From: Rosellinia necatrix
Taxonomy: Eukaryota > Ascomycota > Sordariomycetes > Xylariales > Xylariaceae
DNA length: 64,000 nt
Direction of reading: 5' to 3'
Assembly (NCBI GenBank): GCA_021209875.1
Contig: JAGYVD010000002.1
Location: 6,572,001 to 6,636,000 of the forward strand
Below the pieces are notes generated by a model that saw only the letters and a program-made list of their open reading frames with translations, was not told where the DNA came from and made no database searches. Of the stretch, positions 61,601 through 64,000 are shown piece after piece; positions within the stretch are counted from its first letter, which is position 1, and each line of letters starts with the position of its first letter. The translations under genes were made by a program, and so were the position numbers.

Positions 61601-64000
61601 AAAATATATATAGATTTTAAGCTAGTTTAATATATAATAGAACTTTTATAACTTAAAAACAGCTTAATTATGACACTTATATAAATAAAAAATATTTTAT
61701 ATATAAAAAAACGGGCTGTTAATTAATAAACTATATATTTAAAAAAAACCTGCATAAAAAGCATATATTTTAACTTGTATAAAATATTTTTCAACTGTTT
61801 TTATTATTTAATAATTTTTAATATATTTTATAAAATATAAAAATATTTTAAACCAGACTTAAACAATAATAAAAAAATTAATAATAAATAAAACATATAA
61901 TTAATTTAATTTTTAATAAATAATATATTTATATATAATATAATAAAAAAAATGTTTAAAATTAAAAATAAATATTTTATTTAACTAAGTTATATTAAAC
62001 AACTAATATTGTATAAAATATTAAAATAAACTATAAAATATAAATGTTTTTATTTATTTAATAGTAAATAAAACATAAATAAAAATATATATTTATATAA
62101 ACTTTTATAAATAAGCTGAATAAATAAAAAACTGTTTTTATAAAGTTTAAAAATAAAAAACTATTATATTAATTAAAATAATTAAAATAAAAAAGTTTTT
62201 AATATAATAATATATTATATTTTAAATATTTTAATATTATTTTTAATTTTTTAAAAATATAAACTATTTATAAACTTATTTTAATAATATAAAAACCGTT
62301 ATTATATAATAAAACAAAAAACTATATTTATTATATATAAATAAAAATATTTATTTTTAATATAAGCTTTTAAAAACTAGAACATATTTTATTAAAATAA
62401 AACTAAAACGTTTATATTACTGCTACAAACATTTTTATATAAAAACTATATAAGCTGCTAAATTATATATAATATAATATAAACTATTTAATTTTAAAAA
62501 ATTTTTAAAGTTCTGTTATTATTACAAGTTATATAACTAAATATTAAAACGTTTTAAGTTTTTAATTAAAAATAACTATAATTTTAATTATAAAATTATA
62601 ATTAATGCTATATAAATAAACAATAAATAAATGCTTTATATAATTAATGTTATAATATTATTTTAAGCCGCAATATATTTAAAATTTATATTTACGCGTG
62701 ATATTTAAAAAGCATTATATAAATATTAAATAAATATATATTAAAAACTTTTTAATTATATTATATATAACTTAAATAAAGTTTTTATTAAAAGATCTTT
62801 AAAACTAAGCTAAAATAATTAATATATAATATTATATAATGTTTAGTAAAGCTTATTAAGCAATAAATAAAATTAAATAAATATATAAACTACTTTGCTA
62901 AATAAATAATATATTAAAAATAAAAATTAAATATTATATAAACTAAAAATTAATTTTATATATAATAATTATAACTTTAAATAATATTATAAGTTTAAAC
63001 AGATTAATACTTATTTTGCTAATATTTAAAACATAATTTAAAATTAATTAAAATTTACTTTTTTATTAAATATTATATAAAAAATAAAAGCAACAAAAAC
63101 GCTATAAAAATATTGCGCAAAAAACGGGCCAAAATTAAAATTAACTATGTAATTAATAAACATAATAGTTTAGTTATATATAATATATTTTTGCTACTTT
63201 TAAAAAGCAAAGTTTTAATATAAAAAAAAAGTTAGTAAAAGCTATATAAAATTTAATTAATTAAAAATCTCATATAATTATTAATTTAATTAATACTCTG
63301 ATATAATTTTAATATATTTAAGTTAAACTATATTATTATATAATAAATAAGTAATAAACTAATAAAATAAAAACATTTTAAACTATTTAATTATTTATTA
63401 TATAAAAACAGAACAGACTAAAAAAAACGTTATTATAAATACTAATATATAAGTTATATTTATATAAAAACTAAATAATATTTTTATAACAATAAAAGAA
63501 CAGCAAGCATATGTTTTAATAGTAAAGCTTTAAAAAATAATATAATTATTATATTAAAAATATTATATAAAAATTAAATATAATTAAAATTAATAACATT
63601 ATTATATAAAAAATATTTTATTTTATTAAATATATTAAATCTAAATATAATAAAACTTAAATTTTTAAATCTAAACTTATATAAAAATAAAAAAAACAAC
63701 CCGGTTATATAAAAATTAAAACTTATTATATAAAAATATAATAATGCCAAAAAAAACAGTATTTATATAATTTTTAATTATTTAATAAATAAATTAAAAA
63801 CTGCTGCTAATATTTAAATTTTTGCTAATTTATAACTATAACATTTTAAATAAACTTTAAAATATTATATAAATATATATATAATCAAAAACAAGCTAGC
63901 AAAAAAATCTTTATATAATTATTTAGCAAACTTAAGCTAAAATATTTTAAAAAATAATTTTAAAAATCGTATAACTATTATATAAATTAATAAAATTAAA

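Larger units (their letters stand above)
28090..64000. other. AT-rich RIP-mutated heterochromatin block without intact genes
   Basis: Base composition changes abruptly at about 28.1 kb to overwhelmingly A and T, and stays so to the window end. No frame above about 80 residues survives. The few open frames (28108-28329, 38762-39001, 46333-46539) are AT-coded chance or LTR sequence. Duplicated segments differ from their GC-richer partners almost only by C to T and G to A changes, the mark of RIP in ascomycetes. A-rich and T-rich blocks alternate on the plus strand (roughly T-rich 28.4-32.2, A-rich 32.5-38.7, T-rich 39-42, A-rich 42.3-50.6, T-rich 50.7-56, A-rich 59.8-64 kb), which probably tracks the orientation of buried elements. 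Such blocks form centromeres, pericentromeres or facultative islands in related fungi. Confidence 0.85.

Noticed and set aside
1..64000. tRNA or rRNA genes
   Set aside because: I looked for GGTTCGAATCC-like B boxes and rRNA landmarks on both strands and saw none I could support; tRNAscan-SE and Infernal would settle it.

Overview
The window comes from a filamentous ascomycete (Pezizomycotina, most likely a Sordariomycete; the class is inferred). Genes have short introns of about 47-142 nt with GTNNGN donors and CTNAC-like branch sites. Intergenic DNA carries CCTAGGTAGG-type runs. The right-hand 36 kb is an extremely AT-rich tract in which GC-rich repeat remnants sit beside AT-only homologues, as expected after repeat-induced point mutation (RIP).

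Layout. 1-28 kb is gene-bearing DNA of normal composition. It holds the 5' end of a RAD2/XPG nuclease gene running off the left edge (-), an LSM-domain protein (NatC auxiliary-like, +), a seven-exon intracellular GH43 beta-xylosidase-type gene (+), an aldehyde dehydrogenase (+), a short-chain dehydrogenase with a mitochondrial-type leader (+), a small conserved fungal protein (-), an APH-fold phosphotransferase (+) and a secreted GH5 glycosidase (+). From 21 to 28 kb the DNA becomes a gene graveyard: a possible ankyrin relic, a histidine acid phosphatase pseudogene (-), a 3'-truncated conserved fungal gene abutting a broken FtsJ-like methyltransferase gene, then an intact PD-(D/E)XK nuclease-like gene (-) a few hundred bases from the AT desert.

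28.1-64 kb has no credible intact gene. It contains nested transposon remains: a Ty3/gypsy-type LTR element at 32279-39002 with a perfect 5-bp target duplication and a ghost of the reverse transcriptase YLDD motif; a candidate LTR pair about 10.7 kb apart (41134 and 51809); a three-copy dispersed repeat; a two-copy repeat bracketing the gypsy element; tandem repeats; and a small GC-rich island full of palindromes. A RIP-mutated heterochromatin block, possibly pericentromeric, is the simplest reading.

The carbohydrate genes (GH43, GH5, a polyol/sugar-type SDR) and the ALDH would suit plant-polymer use, but nothing shows that they form a cluster. Three neighbouring genes (ALDH, SDR, small protein) each need single-base removals in G/C-rich runs to read through, four in all, which points to systematic base-calling errors or shared decay. 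I did not find a convincing new biological system; the most informative structures are the RIP/nested-element architecture and the frameshift pattern.
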